From positions 1 through 64,000 of the forward strand of contig CAJXVM010000010.1 in the NCBI GenBank assembly GCA_913061095.1: DNA of 64,000 bases, given 5' to 3'. The position numbers and the translations under genes were made by a program. Within the stretch, counting starts at the first letter, position 1. The number at the start of each line of letters is the position of its first letter. Below are positions 1-7,693 of the stretch, in pieces. The notes below the pieces were generated by a model. The model was not told where the DNA came from. It did not search any database and saw nothing but the letters and a program-made list of their open reading frames with translations. This DNA is from an uncultured Ignavibacteria bacterium. Lineage in GTDB: Bacteria > Bacteroidota > Ignavibacteria > SZUA-365.

Positions 1-362
1 GGTATTACTCTACGAAGACCGCATGCCGGATCTCGACAACCGTGTTTGACCATTTACACAAAAATCAGGACGCTCTCCGGAGACTTGGAAGGTGGTCGCA
101 CTGGTGATCCTCGAACCGTTCATCATCGTTTTCTCGTATTATGCCATTTCTGTCTTGTGGTAGCAATGCCAGATGTTTCCAAAGGCATGAACGAGCACTT
201 CATTCGTCTCAGCACCGCTGCGCTTCTTCTGCTGATCTCCATCGCAGGCGTTCGTTCAGTGATACGTGATCCCTTTACCGGGAATGCGGTGCTCGAATGC
301 TCTTGTCCAATCGTCCCGGAATCCGTAATATGGTGCGGTACAGAATTTTCATTGGAGGTCTC
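1..362. other. Left edge, no confident gene
   Basis: No well-supported gene lies here. One plus-strand frame stays open from base 2 to a TGA at 47-49 and could be the last 15 codons of a gene truncated by the window edge (ending LDNRV). A second frame stays open to a stop near 104, so neither is secure. A possible small ORF at 187-366 is listed separately. No terminator or clear promoter was found. Confidence 0.4.
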
Positions 363-366
363 GTGA
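187..366 (+). CDS. Possible small ORF with hydrophobic N-terminus
   Basis: This is a 59-codon frame whose N-terminus (MNEHFIRL, then a leucine-rich stretch) resembles a signal peptide or membrane anchor. Its TGA (364-366) overlaps the GTG start of the next gene (363-365) in a GTGA arrangement typical of translational coupling. Against it, the purine-rich AAAGG ends only one base before the ATG, and the rest of the protein resembles no known family. An upstream in-frame ATG (166) would give a longer form. It may be only a chance open frame. Confidence 0.25.
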   Translation: MNEHFIRLSTAALLLLISIAGVRSVIRDPFTGNAVLECSCPIVPESVIWCGTEFSLEVS

Positions 367-815
367 ATATATCGCTTCGAATCCTGCTGTTCGTGTTTTC
401 AATCATTCTCCTCCCCGCGCTCGTGTCCGCACAGACAGACGAACCGGGAGATGCGCCGAAAATCAAGGGCTCCTGGGAACTCAGCTTCGAGTCGGAATCC
501 GATGGATTGATGCCTGCCGGCACATTTGCGCTTGTTCAGAAGGGCAATCGCCTCAGGGGAAAGTACACCTCCGATGATCATGAAGGTGTACTGATGGGCA
601 GCTGCTCCGCTGAAGGAGAAATTTTCCTCAAGCAGATCGATCCCGCCGGTGTCGCCATGAAAACAAAGGATGACCGGAAGCAGCAGACCGTAACCATCGA
701 ATTTCGGGGTACCCTGAGTGGCGATGGATCAATGATCGAGGGAACGATGATCACGACCGACATCGAATCCGGCAAGGTTGTCTCCGAACGTCGCTTCAAC
801 GCGGAAAGAAAATAG
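363..815 (+). CDS. Small secreted protein of unknown function
   Basis: The protein has 150 residues. GTG at 363 is preferred as start because GGAGG lies at 354-358, four bases upstream, and translation from it begins directly with a signal peptide (hydrophobic core LLFVFSIILLPAL, predicted cut after VSA before QTDE). The mature part begins acidic and contains phrases (GSWELSFES, GNRLRGKY, VTIEFRGTLSGDG, IEGTM) reminiscent of small lipocalin-like or calycin beta-barrel domains that describe extracted or modified substrates. That fold is an inference. It is likely periplasmic or exported. It converges on the next gene, and no strong terminator was seen between them. Confidence 0.75.
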   Translation: MNISLRILLFVFSIILLPALVSAQTDEPGDAPKIKGSWELSFESESDGLMPAGTFALVQKGNRLRGKYTSDDHEGVLMGSCSAEGEIFLKQIDPAGVAMKTKDDRKQQTVTIEFRGTLSGDGSMIEGTMITTDIESGKVVSERRFNAERK

Positions 816-917
816 TGAGGAAATCCTCGCAGCAGATGACTCTGATGCCGGGGATACGTATAACTCCAATACTGCCTGCGCTTTCGATTAAAAATTCATT
901 GGCAAATCCGCTGATGA

Positions 918-1532
918 TCATATCGAAAGTCGATATTTGAGCAGGCAGTAATCCCTGCATATCCATATCCACACTTCGTCATTATCGGTCTCCCGGCTCA
1001 TCAGGAATTTCACTTCTGTCTGTCTGCCGCTCCCGATACCGTAGTCCCCGGTTTTCCGCGTCAGCGTCGTATCCACCCTGAAACCGGCTTCCCTGCAGGC
1101 ATGAAAAATGTCGGGGAAATACGTCGTGGATACGGCGATGGCTGAGAGTCCCGCCATGGATTCATCCTCCGAGAGGGAGACGGACACGCCACGAAATCCC
1201 AGCTTCCAGAACCACACCTGACCGAGAATCTCCGTATCCTCCTCGATGGAGTCGATCACGCGCTGAATTTCTGGTGCCTGCGTCATCCCGAACTTCTGAT
1301 GCCCCCACAACCAGGAATCCGTGTAGGGATCATAGCCGGCCTCCTTGAATGCGGCATCCTCGAGCATGCGAATGAGGTGTTCCGTATCCATCACCGGATT
1401 CGCAATCAGGCTGCTGATGGCGTCCAGCGCGTCGCCGTGATGCGAACCCCCGATCGGTCCCGAGACACTGTGCTGTGCGAATGCCGTCCCGCTGACGCTG
1501 ATGACCAGAAGAATGATGACGCAGTGCCTCAT
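918..1532 (-). CDS. Secreted protein of unknown function
   Basis: The 204-residue protein opens with a clear signal peptide (MRHCVIILLVISVSG, cut after AFA before QHSV). AGGAGG precedes the ATG at 1532 at good spacing, so the start is well supported. The mature domain is mixed alpha/beta, tryptophan-rich near residues 75-85 and 120-130, and ends with a Trp-Ile-Trp-Ile-Cys stretch. No family is recognised. It is divergent from the next gene, with about 260 bp between them that should carry both promoters. Export to the periplasm or beyond is the only function-related statement the sequence supports. Confidence 0.75.
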   Translation of the reverse strand: MRHCVIILLVISVSGTAFAQHSVSGPIGGSHHGDALDAISSLIANPVMDTEHLIRMLEDAAFKEAGYDPYTDSWLWGHQKFGMTQAPEIQRVIDSIEEDTEILGQVWFWKLGFRGVSVSLSEDESMAGLSAIAVSTTYFPDIFHACREAGFRVDTTLTRKTGDYGIGSGRQTEVKFLMSRETDNDEVWIWICRDYCLLKYRLSI

Positions 1533-1795
1533 GGCCCCTCCTGAAAATCGATTAACATGTCCGGATAGACGGGGATCATCATACAGTAATTCCAGCTGAA
1601 TTTCAAGTCCGGTGGAACGGAAACGAATCGGCCGGGAGCGCAGCTCCTGAAACGATCGCCGGGACGTTCAAACGCCAGAACATGCGCCGGCGCCGCTCGT
1701 GCATCCCGTACCGTAACCTATCCCGGATATTGGTGTCCATTGGACAGCAGACACCTGTAATCGCCGATTTGCCGCAGCAGTCAGGAGGAGGTGCC

Positions 1796-2386
1796 ATGAT
1801 GCAGCAGCTTATCTACGTTTTTCTTTTCGGTGCGATGTTCCAGTTTCTTCCGGTGCGGGAATTGCCTGCGCAGGACGAAACCGCGGGGAGGATGGGCATG
1901 ATGGATTTCTCTCTTCGGGAATCACGGGCATCGGTGGAGGAAAAACTCCGCCGCATGAACTTCAACCGTGTGCCCGATGCGCGTCCCGGCTGGGAGATCT
2001 ATGAATCCGGCACGCAGAAATACCAGTCGCTGCAGCTCATCGCCGTCGGTTTTCGTTACAGCGGCGACCGACTGGCCCGGATTACCGCGGTGATGGCATC
2101 CCGCACGACCGAATCAGTCGTCAGCGATTATCTGACCGTGCAGAAGCGACTGAAACGAAGGCTCGGCGCGCCGCTGCATGACATGAAGGCGTTCAGTCAT
2201 CCGTACCGCTGGGGCGACGGCAACGAGCTCAACGCAATCCGCACAAACCGTTCCCATGTCTGGACGGAATGGTGCAGCGGCGGTGAGGGCGGTGATGCCT
2301 TCCTGCGTCTCGTCATCGTCGATGATCACACCATCCGGCTCGACTGCCAGAGCGTCTCGCTCATGCAGGATATCGCAGAACACTGA
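1796..2386 (+). CDS. Secreted protein of unknown function
   Basis: The protein has 196 residues. The ATG at 1796 is chosen because AGGAGGAGG at 1783-1791 is an excellent ribosome-binding site and an immediate signal peptide follows (MMQQLIYVFLFGAMFQ, predicted cut near LPAQ before DETA). The mature region resembles a small beta-rich periplasmic domain (residues 55-190) with a C-terminal DHTIRLDC strand. No family could be named. It has the size and style of the secreted orphans on either side. An upstream in-frame ATG at 1682 lacks a ribosome-binding site. Confidence 0.75.
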   Translation: MMQQLIYVFLFGAMFQFLPVRELPAQDETAGRMGMMDFSLRESRASVEEKLRRMNFNRVPDARPGWEIYESGTQKYQSLQLIAVGFRYSGDRLARITAVMASRTTESVVSDYLTVQKRLKRRLGAPLHDMKAFSHPYRWGDGNELNAIRTNRSHVWTEWCSGGEGGDAFLRLVIVDDHTIRLDCQSVSLMQDIAEH

Positions 2387-2474
2387 CGCCGAGAGATCCA
2401 TGATCGATGCCGGGGGAGCCATGATCATTCGGTGGCGGGTGAGCAGGGAGCCAGGCGCGTGCCGAAAACATGCC

Positions 2475-2503
2475 TTGACAATAATCACGCGTTGCGTTAC
2501 TAA
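2475..2503 (+). promoter_or_regulatory. Candidate promoter of the HigA-like gene
   Basis: TTGACA (2475-2480), a 17-bp spacer and TACTAA (2498-2503) match a sigma-70 type promoter. The downstream ATG at 2511 is so close that the transcript would be nearly leaderless. HigA-family proteins usually repress their own promoter, so this region may also be an operator (inference). Confidence 0.45.
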
Positions 2504-2510
2504 GCATGCC

Positions 2511-2840
2511 ATGATCGTACCGTTCAGACGCGCGGATACAAGAAAGCTCGCCCGCATCACTCCCGGAGAAATTTTGCTTGAGGATTTCCTCAAGCCGATG
2601 GGACTGACCCAGTACCGCCTGGCAAAGGAGATCGGTGTTCCGGCGCAGCGAATCAGTGAGATCGTTTCAGGCAAGCGCTCCGTTACGGCCGACACGGATT
2701 TGCGGCTCTGCCGCTTTTTCGGTCTGACAGACGGCTACTGGCTGCGCGCGCAGGCGGCGTATGACCTGGAGATCACCCAGCGTCGAATCGGAAGGGAGTT
2801 GCGGAACATCCGTCCGTATTCTTCGGGAATACCGAGCTGA
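2511..2840 (+). CDS. higA: HigA-family antitoxin-like HTH regulator (orphan)
   Basis: The protein has 109 residues. TPGEILLEDFLKPMGLT, YRLAKEIGVPAQRISEIV, GKRSVTADTDLRL and FFGLTDGYWLRAQAAYDL follow the HigA/VapI helix-turn-helix antitoxin pattern almost end to end. HigA proteins bind DNA, repress their operon and neutralise the HigB ribosome-dependent mRNA endonuclease. No HigB-like RelE-fold gene is present upstream (2387-2510) or downstream, where a minus-strand outer-membrane gene follows at once. It is therefore either a solitary regulator or the remnant of a toxin-antitoxin pair. The ATG at 2511 gives the family's usual length; upstream in-frame ATGs would add a non-homologous extension. 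Confidence 0.8.
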   Translation: MIVPFRRADTRKLARITPGEILLEDFLKPMGLTQYRLAKEIGVPAQRISEIVSGKRSVTADTDLRLCRFFGLTDGYWLRAQAAYDLEITQRRIGRELRNIRPYSSGIPS

Positions 2841-2841
2841 A

Positions 2842-3693
2842 TCAGAGCCGGTACCGCGCGCCGATGCCGAGCGTCAGTGCGCGCTTGCGTCCGTCGAGAT
2901 TGACGTCGCGCTGGAGGATCGGAACGGCGGCCAGCAGATTCAGACGCAGACGCTGACTGAGGGGGTAGGAGGCCTTGCCCATGATGTTGACCTGGAGATG
3001 GTCACTATCGGGGACGCTGACAAAAACATCCTCTCCCGGACGCAGGGGATCCCGCACGGAGGATTCACTCAGCCGTTTGATTGCGAGGATTTCGAGCCCG
3101 AGATCAAACTCGTCATAGTCGGTATTGTATCCGATCCTGCCGAGAAGGTCGTCGCCCCGCTCCAGACGTGTGACCTCATTGTCGCTTCGTCCGCCCACGA
3201 GCTGATATCCCACCGCCACCAGCCAGGAATCATACGTATACGCCGCCCCGAGCAGGAGGTCGTTCGTTCCCAGTCCAGGTTGATACGTCTGCGGGAGGTC
3301 GCCCTCGTTCACCGCGCCCGTGGCGAATTTGCCGCCGACCTGCAGGCTCAGCCAGCCGCGATAGTCACCGAGTATGCGCTGATCCCACAGTACCGTCACG
3401 TCACCGATACCGCTCGCGGAGCCCAGCGGACCGTCCGCAGCGACCCACGGAACTTGCACACTGATCCGTGAACCTGGGAGCACCAGCGCGCCTGCCTCAA
3501 GCTGCACGCCGTGAAAGGTGATGTCGTCCGGATCGCCGCTTGCGCCGAAGCCGTATCCCAGCGAAAGATGAATCGGCAGTTCCTCGCGCTCCATGCCGCC
3601 GATGGAGCATACGCCGGCATCGGAACACTGTGCGGAAGAAACGTACGGAAGGAATATCATCAGCAGGAATATGGCAGCAGTCAGTGCTTTCAT
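2842..3693 (-). CDS. Predicted outer-membrane beta-barrel protein
   Basis: The 283-residue protein has a signal peptide (MKALTAAIFLLMIFLPYVSSA) and then a short Cys-containing segment (QCSDAGVCSIGG). The rest is alternating amphipathic strands (LSLGYGFGASG, WLSLQVGGKFATG, LLLGAAYTY, WLVAVGYQLVGG, LRLNLLAAVPIL) ending in an aromatic/aliphatic terminal strand, LGIGARYRL. This pattern, including the GIGDVTVLWDQRIL phrase, is like the Phenol_MetA_deg/transporter-type outer-membrane family (tentative). It is probably a small-substrate channel or outer-membrane component. Its upstream region contains a perfect 8-bp inverted repeat, which suggests regulated expression. Its stop is two bases from the stop of the HigA-like gene. 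Confidence 0.7.
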   Translation of the reverse strand: MKALTAAIFLLMIFLPYVSSAQCSDAGVCSIGGMEREELPIHLSLGYGFGASGDPDDITFHGVQLEAGALVLPGSRISVQVPWVAADGPLGSASGIGDVTVLWDQRILGDYRGWLSLQVGGKFATGAVNEGDLPQTYQPGLGTNDLLLGAAYTYDSWLVAVGYQLVGGRSDNEVTRLERGDDLLGRIGYNTDYDEFDLGLEILAIKRLSESSVRDPLRPGEDVFVSVPDSDHLQVNIMGKASYPLSQRLRLNLLAAVPILQRDVNLDGRKRALTLGIGARYRL

Positions 3694-3727
3694 TTACGGC
3701 CTCCGGTGTGCTTGAGGGAATGTCATT

Positions 3728-3758
3728 GAAATATGTTGCAATATAACAGGTTGCAACA
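3728..3758 (-). promoter_or_regulatory. Palindromic operator overlapping a promoter
   Basis: TGTTGCAA (3734-3741), nine bases, then TTGCAACA (3751-3758) is a perfect 8+8 inverted repeat. On the minus strand it overlaps a promoter-like pair: TTGCAA as -35 (3751-3756), 17 bp, TATTTC as -10 (3728-3733). A dimeric repressor bound here would block transcription of the outer-membrane gene starting at 3693. The regulator is not identifiable from the window. Confidence 0.45.
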
Positions 3759-3934
3759 CGATACTTCGGAAACAAGTTTCATGTCATTCCGGACAGGGAT
3801 CGCCTCGAACGTGACGGAACCGGTGTCAAAAAATCGCATCCCGATTATGGCTGTGCCCATATTATGATGGATGAAAAAGTGGATATAACCATAAAGAACG
3901 ATTCAGACAATAAGTATAAAGCCATATAAATACA

Positions 3935-3963
3935 TTGACAATATGAGACTATAACCTTATATT
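3935..3963 (+). promoter_or_regulatory. Promoter of the mobile mystery A/B operon, with repeated CCATA boxes
   Basis: TTGACA (3935-3940), a 17-bp spacer and TATATT (3958-3963) form a strong sigma-70 type promoter. The surrounding 3840-3995 is markedly AT-rich relative to its neighbours and carries CCATA/TATGG elements at about 3846, 3858, 3889, 3922 and 3988. These could be binding half-sites for the HTH protein encoded just downstream (inference). Apart from the operator at 3728-3758, the 3694-4014 intergenic stretch holds nothing else that was recognised. Confidence 0.55.
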
Positions 3964-4014
3964 ACACAGAGTATTGTAAGGATGAAACCATATGATATTA
4001 TTTGCGGAGATCCC

Positions 4015-4479
4015 ATGAAAACCGCTGCAAAACAGCTCGCGATAGAGCAGCTGGACAGAAAATTCCGGAATATCCGGTCCATGCGCACGCTTGCACCGCC
4101 CGAGGGCGGCTGGGTGCGCTCCGTGCGTCTCGCGATCGGCATGTCGCTCAGGCAGCTCGGAGAACGGCTCGGAATTACCGCTCCCAGCGTTCGCGAACTC
4201 GAGAAACGTGAGGAAGCGGGGGCCGTGACACTGCGGACGCTCAGCGATGTGGCCGAAGCGCTGGATATGCGGCTGGTGTATGCATTCGTTCCGAAGGAGG
4301 GGACACTCGAGGATATGGTCGAGCGGCAGGCGGAGAAGGTGGCGCGGTCCATCGTACTGCGCACGGCGACATCGATGGAACTCGAAGACCAGGCCATATC
4401 AAGCCGGCGTGTGAAAAACGCCATCGAGGAAAAGAAACAGGAACTGCTGATTACCATGCCGAGGCAGTTATGGGATTGA
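4015..4479 (+). CDS. Mobile mystery protein A (HTH regulator)
   Basis: The protein has 154 residues. The central helix-turn-helix (LRQLGERLGITAPSVRELEKRE, about residues 45-66) and the C-terminal ALDMRLVYAFVPK phrase match the XRE-type family known as mobile mystery protein A, which nearly always lies directly upstream of a Fic-domain partner, as here. The ATG at 4015 is preferred over 3982 because GGAGA lies four bases before it. Its 3' end overlaps the next gene by 10 bp, implying coupled translation. The family is patchily distributed and is considered horizontally mobile. Its probable role is autoregulation and possibly antitoxin-like control of the Fic protein. Confidence 0.85.
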   Translation: MKTAAKQLAIEQLDRKFRNIRSMRTLAPPEGGWVRSVRLAIGMSLRQLGERLGITAPSVRELEKREEAGAVTLRTLSDVAEALDMRLVYAFVPKEGTLEDMVERQAEKVARSIVLRTATSMELEDQAISSRRVKNAIEEKKQELLITMPRQLWD

Positions 4480-5066
4480 ATCTGACGTACATCGAGGGAC
4501 AGACGCCGCTCGACGAGGACGAAAAACAGGATCTGCTGATTCCCACGATTTCCACGCAGGGTGAGCTCGATGAATTCGAGCAGCAGAACATCGAATCCGC
4601 CGTGCAGTGGACCATGTTTCATGCCTCTTCGGCGGATGAAATTTTTACCGAGCAGTTCGTCAGACGCCTTCACCAGCGCATGTTCGGCGATGTCTGGAGC
4701 TGGGCGGGTTCGTTCCGTCGCACGAACAAGAATATCGGAGTGGATAAATTCGAGATCGGCATCACGCTGCGGAAGCTTCTCGACGATGCACGATACTGGA
4801 TCGATCACGAAACATATGACGGGGATGAAATCGCCGTGCGCTTCAAGCACCGGCTGGTGCACATCCATTGCTTTGCGAACGGCAACGGACGCCACTCGCG
4901 TCTCATGGCCGATGTCATCGTGGAGGATATCTACGACCGATCGCCGTTCACCTGGGGGAGGGGCTCCCTGCGAAAAAAGGGAGAGGCGCGTTCGATGTAT
5001 CTCGCCGCCCTGCGCGCCGCCGACGAAGGCGACATCGCTCCGCTGCTGGAGTTCGCGCGAAGTTGA
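4470..5066 (+). CDS. Mobile mystery protein B (Fic-domain protein)
   Basis: The 198-residue protein contains the Fic motif at residues 133-144 (HCFANGNGRHSR). The canonical motif is HxFx(D/E)GNGRxxR, and here the acidic residue that coordinates magnesium is Asn137, the usual state in mobile mystery protein B. The catalytic His133 and the GNGR anion hole are intact. Fic proteins transfer AMP or related groups to target hydroxyls. With Asn at the metal position, activity and donor are uncertain. WSWAG and FRRTNKNIGVD upstream of the motif are typical of the family. It overlaps the HTH gene by 10 bp. A toxin-antitoxin-like pair is plausible but unproven. Confidence 0.85.
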   Translation: MGLNLTYIEGQTPLDEDEKQDLLIPTISTQGELDEFEQQNIESAVQWTMFHASSADEIFTEQFVRRLHQRMFGDVWSWAGSFRRTNKNIGVDKFEIGITLRKLLDDARYWIDHETYDGDEIAVRFKHRLVHIHCFANGNGRHSRLMADVIVEDIYDRSPFTWGRGSLRKKGEARSMYLAALRAADEGDIAPLLEFARS

Positions 5067-5096
5067 CGGCGGGGGGACGCCCTCCCGGTCCCCCGG

Positions 5097-5125
5097 TTGT
5101 TCAACTCTCCTCCACACGTTATATT
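5097..5125 (+). promoter_or_regulatory. Candidate proS promoter
   Basis: TTGTTC (5097-5102), a 17-bp spacer and TATATT (5120-5125) lie just after the Fic gene and about 40 bases before the proS ATG. Confidence 0.5.
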
Positions 5126-5166
5126 ATTTGATTGCGTTTTTGGCACAAAAAGCGAGATAACCACTC

Positions 5167-6876
5167 ATGCGTCTCTCCAAATACTTCATTCCCACACTCA
5201 AGGAAATTCCCGCCGAAGCGGTCATTCCCAGCCATCAGCTGATGCTCCGTGCAGGCATGATCCGCGGACTGTCGTCCGGCATCTATTCGCTGCTCCCGAT
5301 GGGATATCGCGTCTGGAAAAAGGTCATGGAGATCATCCGCGAGGAAATGGACGCCATCGGCGGCATGGAACTGCATCTGCCGGCGCTGAATCCGAAGGAT
5401 ATCTGGGAGGAGACCAATCGCGTCGAGGCCTTCGGCGACACGATGTTCCACATCAAGAACCGCGACCTGGTGCTGGCGCCGACGCATGAGGAAATCATCA
5501 CGCATATCGCGCAGGCATTCGTGCATTCATACAAGGACATGCCGCAGATCTGGTATCAGATCCAGACGAAATTCCGCAACGAACCGCGGCCGAAGTCCGG
5601 CGTGATCCGCAGCCGGCAGTTCCTCATGAAGGATGCCTACTCGCTGGATACGAGCTGGGAGGGACTCGATGAGAGCTATCAGAAGCATTTCGACGCCTAC
5701 TGCCGCATCTACGAGCGCTGCGGACTTGACTACTTCGTCGTCGGCGCATCCTCCGGCGCAATGGGAGGCAGCGGCTCACAGGAATTCATGGTGGAAAGCG
5801 ACGCCGGCGAAGACCTCTGCGCCTTCAACATGGAGAGCGGCTACGCGGCGAACATTGAAGTTGCCACCTCGCAGCTGCCGCCGGTCGGTCGGGTGGACGA
5901 AAATCCCGACGTGGAGAAATTCGCCACACCGAACGCAAAGGCCATCGACGATCTCGTCGAGCAGTTCGATCTGCCGGCCGAACGCTGCGCCAAGGCGCTG
6001 GTGTATTTCGCAGATGAGGAACCATGGCTGATCTTCATGAGCGGCAACGACCAGCTCAACGAGGCCAAGCTGCAGGGCGCGCTGGGGGCCAATACCATTC
6101 GTCCCGCCCACGACGAGGAGCTTCTCGCGCTCACCGGCGCCAATGCCGGCTCCATCGGTCCGGTCAACCTCAAGACGAAAATCCGCCAGATCGCCGATAT
6201 GCGGCTCGAGCATGCGAACGGCATGGTCAGCGGCGCGAATGAGAACGGGTTCCATTACAGGAACATCGACCTCGACCGCGACGCGAATATCGAGGCCTAC
6301 CATGACCTGCGTACGGTACTCGAGGGCGAGCCCGATCCGGTCAAGGGACTCCCGCTCAAGGTGAAGAAGGCCATCGAGGTCGGACATATTTTCAAGCTGG
6401 GCACGAAGTATTCCGAGGCGCTGAAAGCGAACTTCCTCGATGCGAACGGCAAGGAGCAGCCCATCATCATGGGCAGCTACGGTATCGGTGTCGAACGCAT
6501 CGTGGCCTGCCACATCGAACAGCGGCATGACAAGGACGGCATCGCGTGGCATCCCTCCATCGCGCCGTTCCAGGTGCATATCACCGGCGTGAAGGTGGAG
6601 AGCGATCTCGTGCGCGAAAGCGCGGAGAAGCTCTATGACCATCTCGAAGCGGCGGGCATTGAAGTGCTGTACGATGACCGCGCAGGCGTCAGTCCCGGAT
6701 TCAAGTTCAAGGATGCCGACCTGCTCGGCATGCCGCTCAACGTGATCGTCGGCGAAAAGCATCTCAAGGACGGCAACGTCGAGATCAAGATCCGCCACAG
6801 CGGCGAGCGCAGGATCGTGCCGGTGGAGAATGCCGTCGAAGCGTGCAAGGCGCTTCTCGAAGAACTCGGCGGCTGA
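5167..6876 (+). CDS. proS: Prolyl-tRNA synthetase
   Basis: The 569-residue length is typical of the bacterial ProS type. This class II enzyme attaches proline to tRNA(Pro) in the cytoplasm. Visible hallmarks are the N-terminal SKYFIPTLKEIPAEA and GIYSLLPMGYRVW, motif 2 (FRNEPRPKSGVIRSRQFLMK, about residues 137-156) and motif 3 (GSYGIGVERI, about 437-446). Between motifs 2 and 3 lies the roughly 180-residue YbaK-like insertion that edits mischarged Ala-tRNA(Pro). The C-terminal anticodon-binding domain includes GVSPGFKFKDADLLGMP. It sits alone behind its own promoter, with a weak ribosome-binding site. Confidence 0.97.
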   Translation: MRLSKYFIPTLKEIPAEAVIPSHQLMLRAGMIRGLSSGIYSLLPMGYRVWKKVMEIIREEMDAIGGMELHLPALNPKDIWEETNRVEAFGDTMFHIKNRDLVLAPTHEEIITHIAQAFVHSYKDMPQIWYQIQTKFRNEPRPKSGVIRSRQFLMKDAYSLDTSWEGLDESYQKHFDAYCRIYERCGLDYFVVGASSGAMGGSGSQEFMVESDAGEDLCAFNMESGYAANIEVATSQLPPVGRVDENPDVEKFATPNAKAIDDLVEQFDLPAERCAKALVYFADEEPWLIFMSGNDQLNEAKLQGALGANTIRPAHDEELLALTGANAGSIGPVNLKTKIRQIADMRLEHANGMVSGANENGFHYRNIDLDRDANIEAYHDLRTVLEGEPDPVKGLPLKVKKAIEVGHIFKLGTKYSEALKANFLDANGKEQPIIMGSYGIGVERIVACHIEQRHDKDGIAWHPSIAPFQVHITGVKVESDLVRESAEKLYDHLEAAGIEVLYDDRAGVSPGFKFKDADLLGMPLNVIVGEKHLKDGNVEIKIRHSGERRIVPVENAVEACKALLEELGG

Positions 6877-6963
6877 TGGACGAGGGGAATTCAGAAACCA
6901 ATCCGAACGCGAAGATGTTATCCAATTGAGCATATTCATCCTTCACGAATCACAGGAGCATAC

Positions 6964-7476
6964 ATGCTGAGCAAGACCATGGTCGACGCGCTCAATGAGC
7001 AGATCAAAGTCGAATTTGAATCCTCGAACATTTATCTGCAGATGGCCGCGTGGGCTGCGTGGAAGGGGTATGAGGGCGCCGAGGCTTTTCTGCGCGCGCA
7101 TTCAGAGGAGGAGCGCATGCACATGATGAAGCTGTTCGGTTACGTCGGGGAAACCGGTTCGCTGGCCGTTATCAGCGCGATGGAGCAGCCGAAATCGGAG
7201 TTTGATTCGCTGGCCTCCATGTTCAAACAGATCCTCGAACACGAGCGTTTCGTGACCGGACGCATCAACAAGCTGGTTGAACTGGCCTACGAAGAGAAGG
7301 ATTACTCCACTCTGAACTTCCTGCAGTGGTATGTCGCCGAGCAGCATGAAGAGGAGACGCTGTTCTCGTCGCTGCTCGACAAGATCGAGCTGATCGGCCA
7401 CGACGGTCGCGGTCTGTATCTCATCGACCGCGAACTCGGCAAGCAGGCCGCAGCGCACGCCGCTGGCGGAGAATAA
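6964..7476 (+). CDS. ftnA: Ferritin (non-haem, FtnA type)
   Basis: The 170-residue, four-helix iron-storage protein resembles bacterial ferritin. It oxidises Fe(II) and stores it as a mineral inside a 24-mer shell. Ferroxidase-site residues are visible in the expected places: Glu17 in KVEFESSNIYLQM, the EEERMHMMK segment near residue 50, Glu94 in LEHERFV and the AEQHEEETLF segment near residue 127. No haem-ligating Met as in bacterioferritin is apparent. CAGGAG precedes the ATG. The gene is monocistronic and closes with a strong terminator. Confidence 0.95.
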   Translation: MLSKTMVDALNEQIKVEFESSNIYLQMAAWAAWKGYEGAEAFLRAHSEEERMHMMKLFGYVGETGSLAVISAMEQPKSEFDSLASMFKQILEHERFVTGRINKLVELAYEEKDYSTLNFLQWYVAEQHEEETLFSSLLDKIELIGHDGRGLYLIDRELGKQAAAHAAGGE

Positions 7477-7510
7477 AGCGCAACGAAGGTTTTTTCTGCT
7501 GACTGTATGA

Positions 7511-7542
7511 GAAAGGCGCCCGTGTGGCGCCTTTCCTCTTTT
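7511..7542 (+). terminator. Rho-independent terminator after ferritin
   Basis: A perfect 10-bp stem (GAAAGGCGCC at 7511-7520 with GGCGCCTTTC at 7526-7535) closes a 5-base loop and is followed by CTCTTTT. It lies 34 bases past the ferritin stop. Confidence 0.9.
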
Positions 7543-7693
7543 CACCCCTCGACAGGCGCAGGGTGACACGAAGAAATGTCTTGCCGTGAGCCTGTCGATG
7601 CATGACGCGGTATTGTCTTTGATCCCCGGAAGACGTACCATTACTGGCAGCTGCGCAGGCAGCGAAGTCAATCACCAAGCATTCGAGACGCCC

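Noticed and set aside
816-850. Hairpin GAGGA/TCCTC after the first secreted gene
   Set aside because: The loop would be only about two bases and no T-run follows, so it is not a credible terminator.
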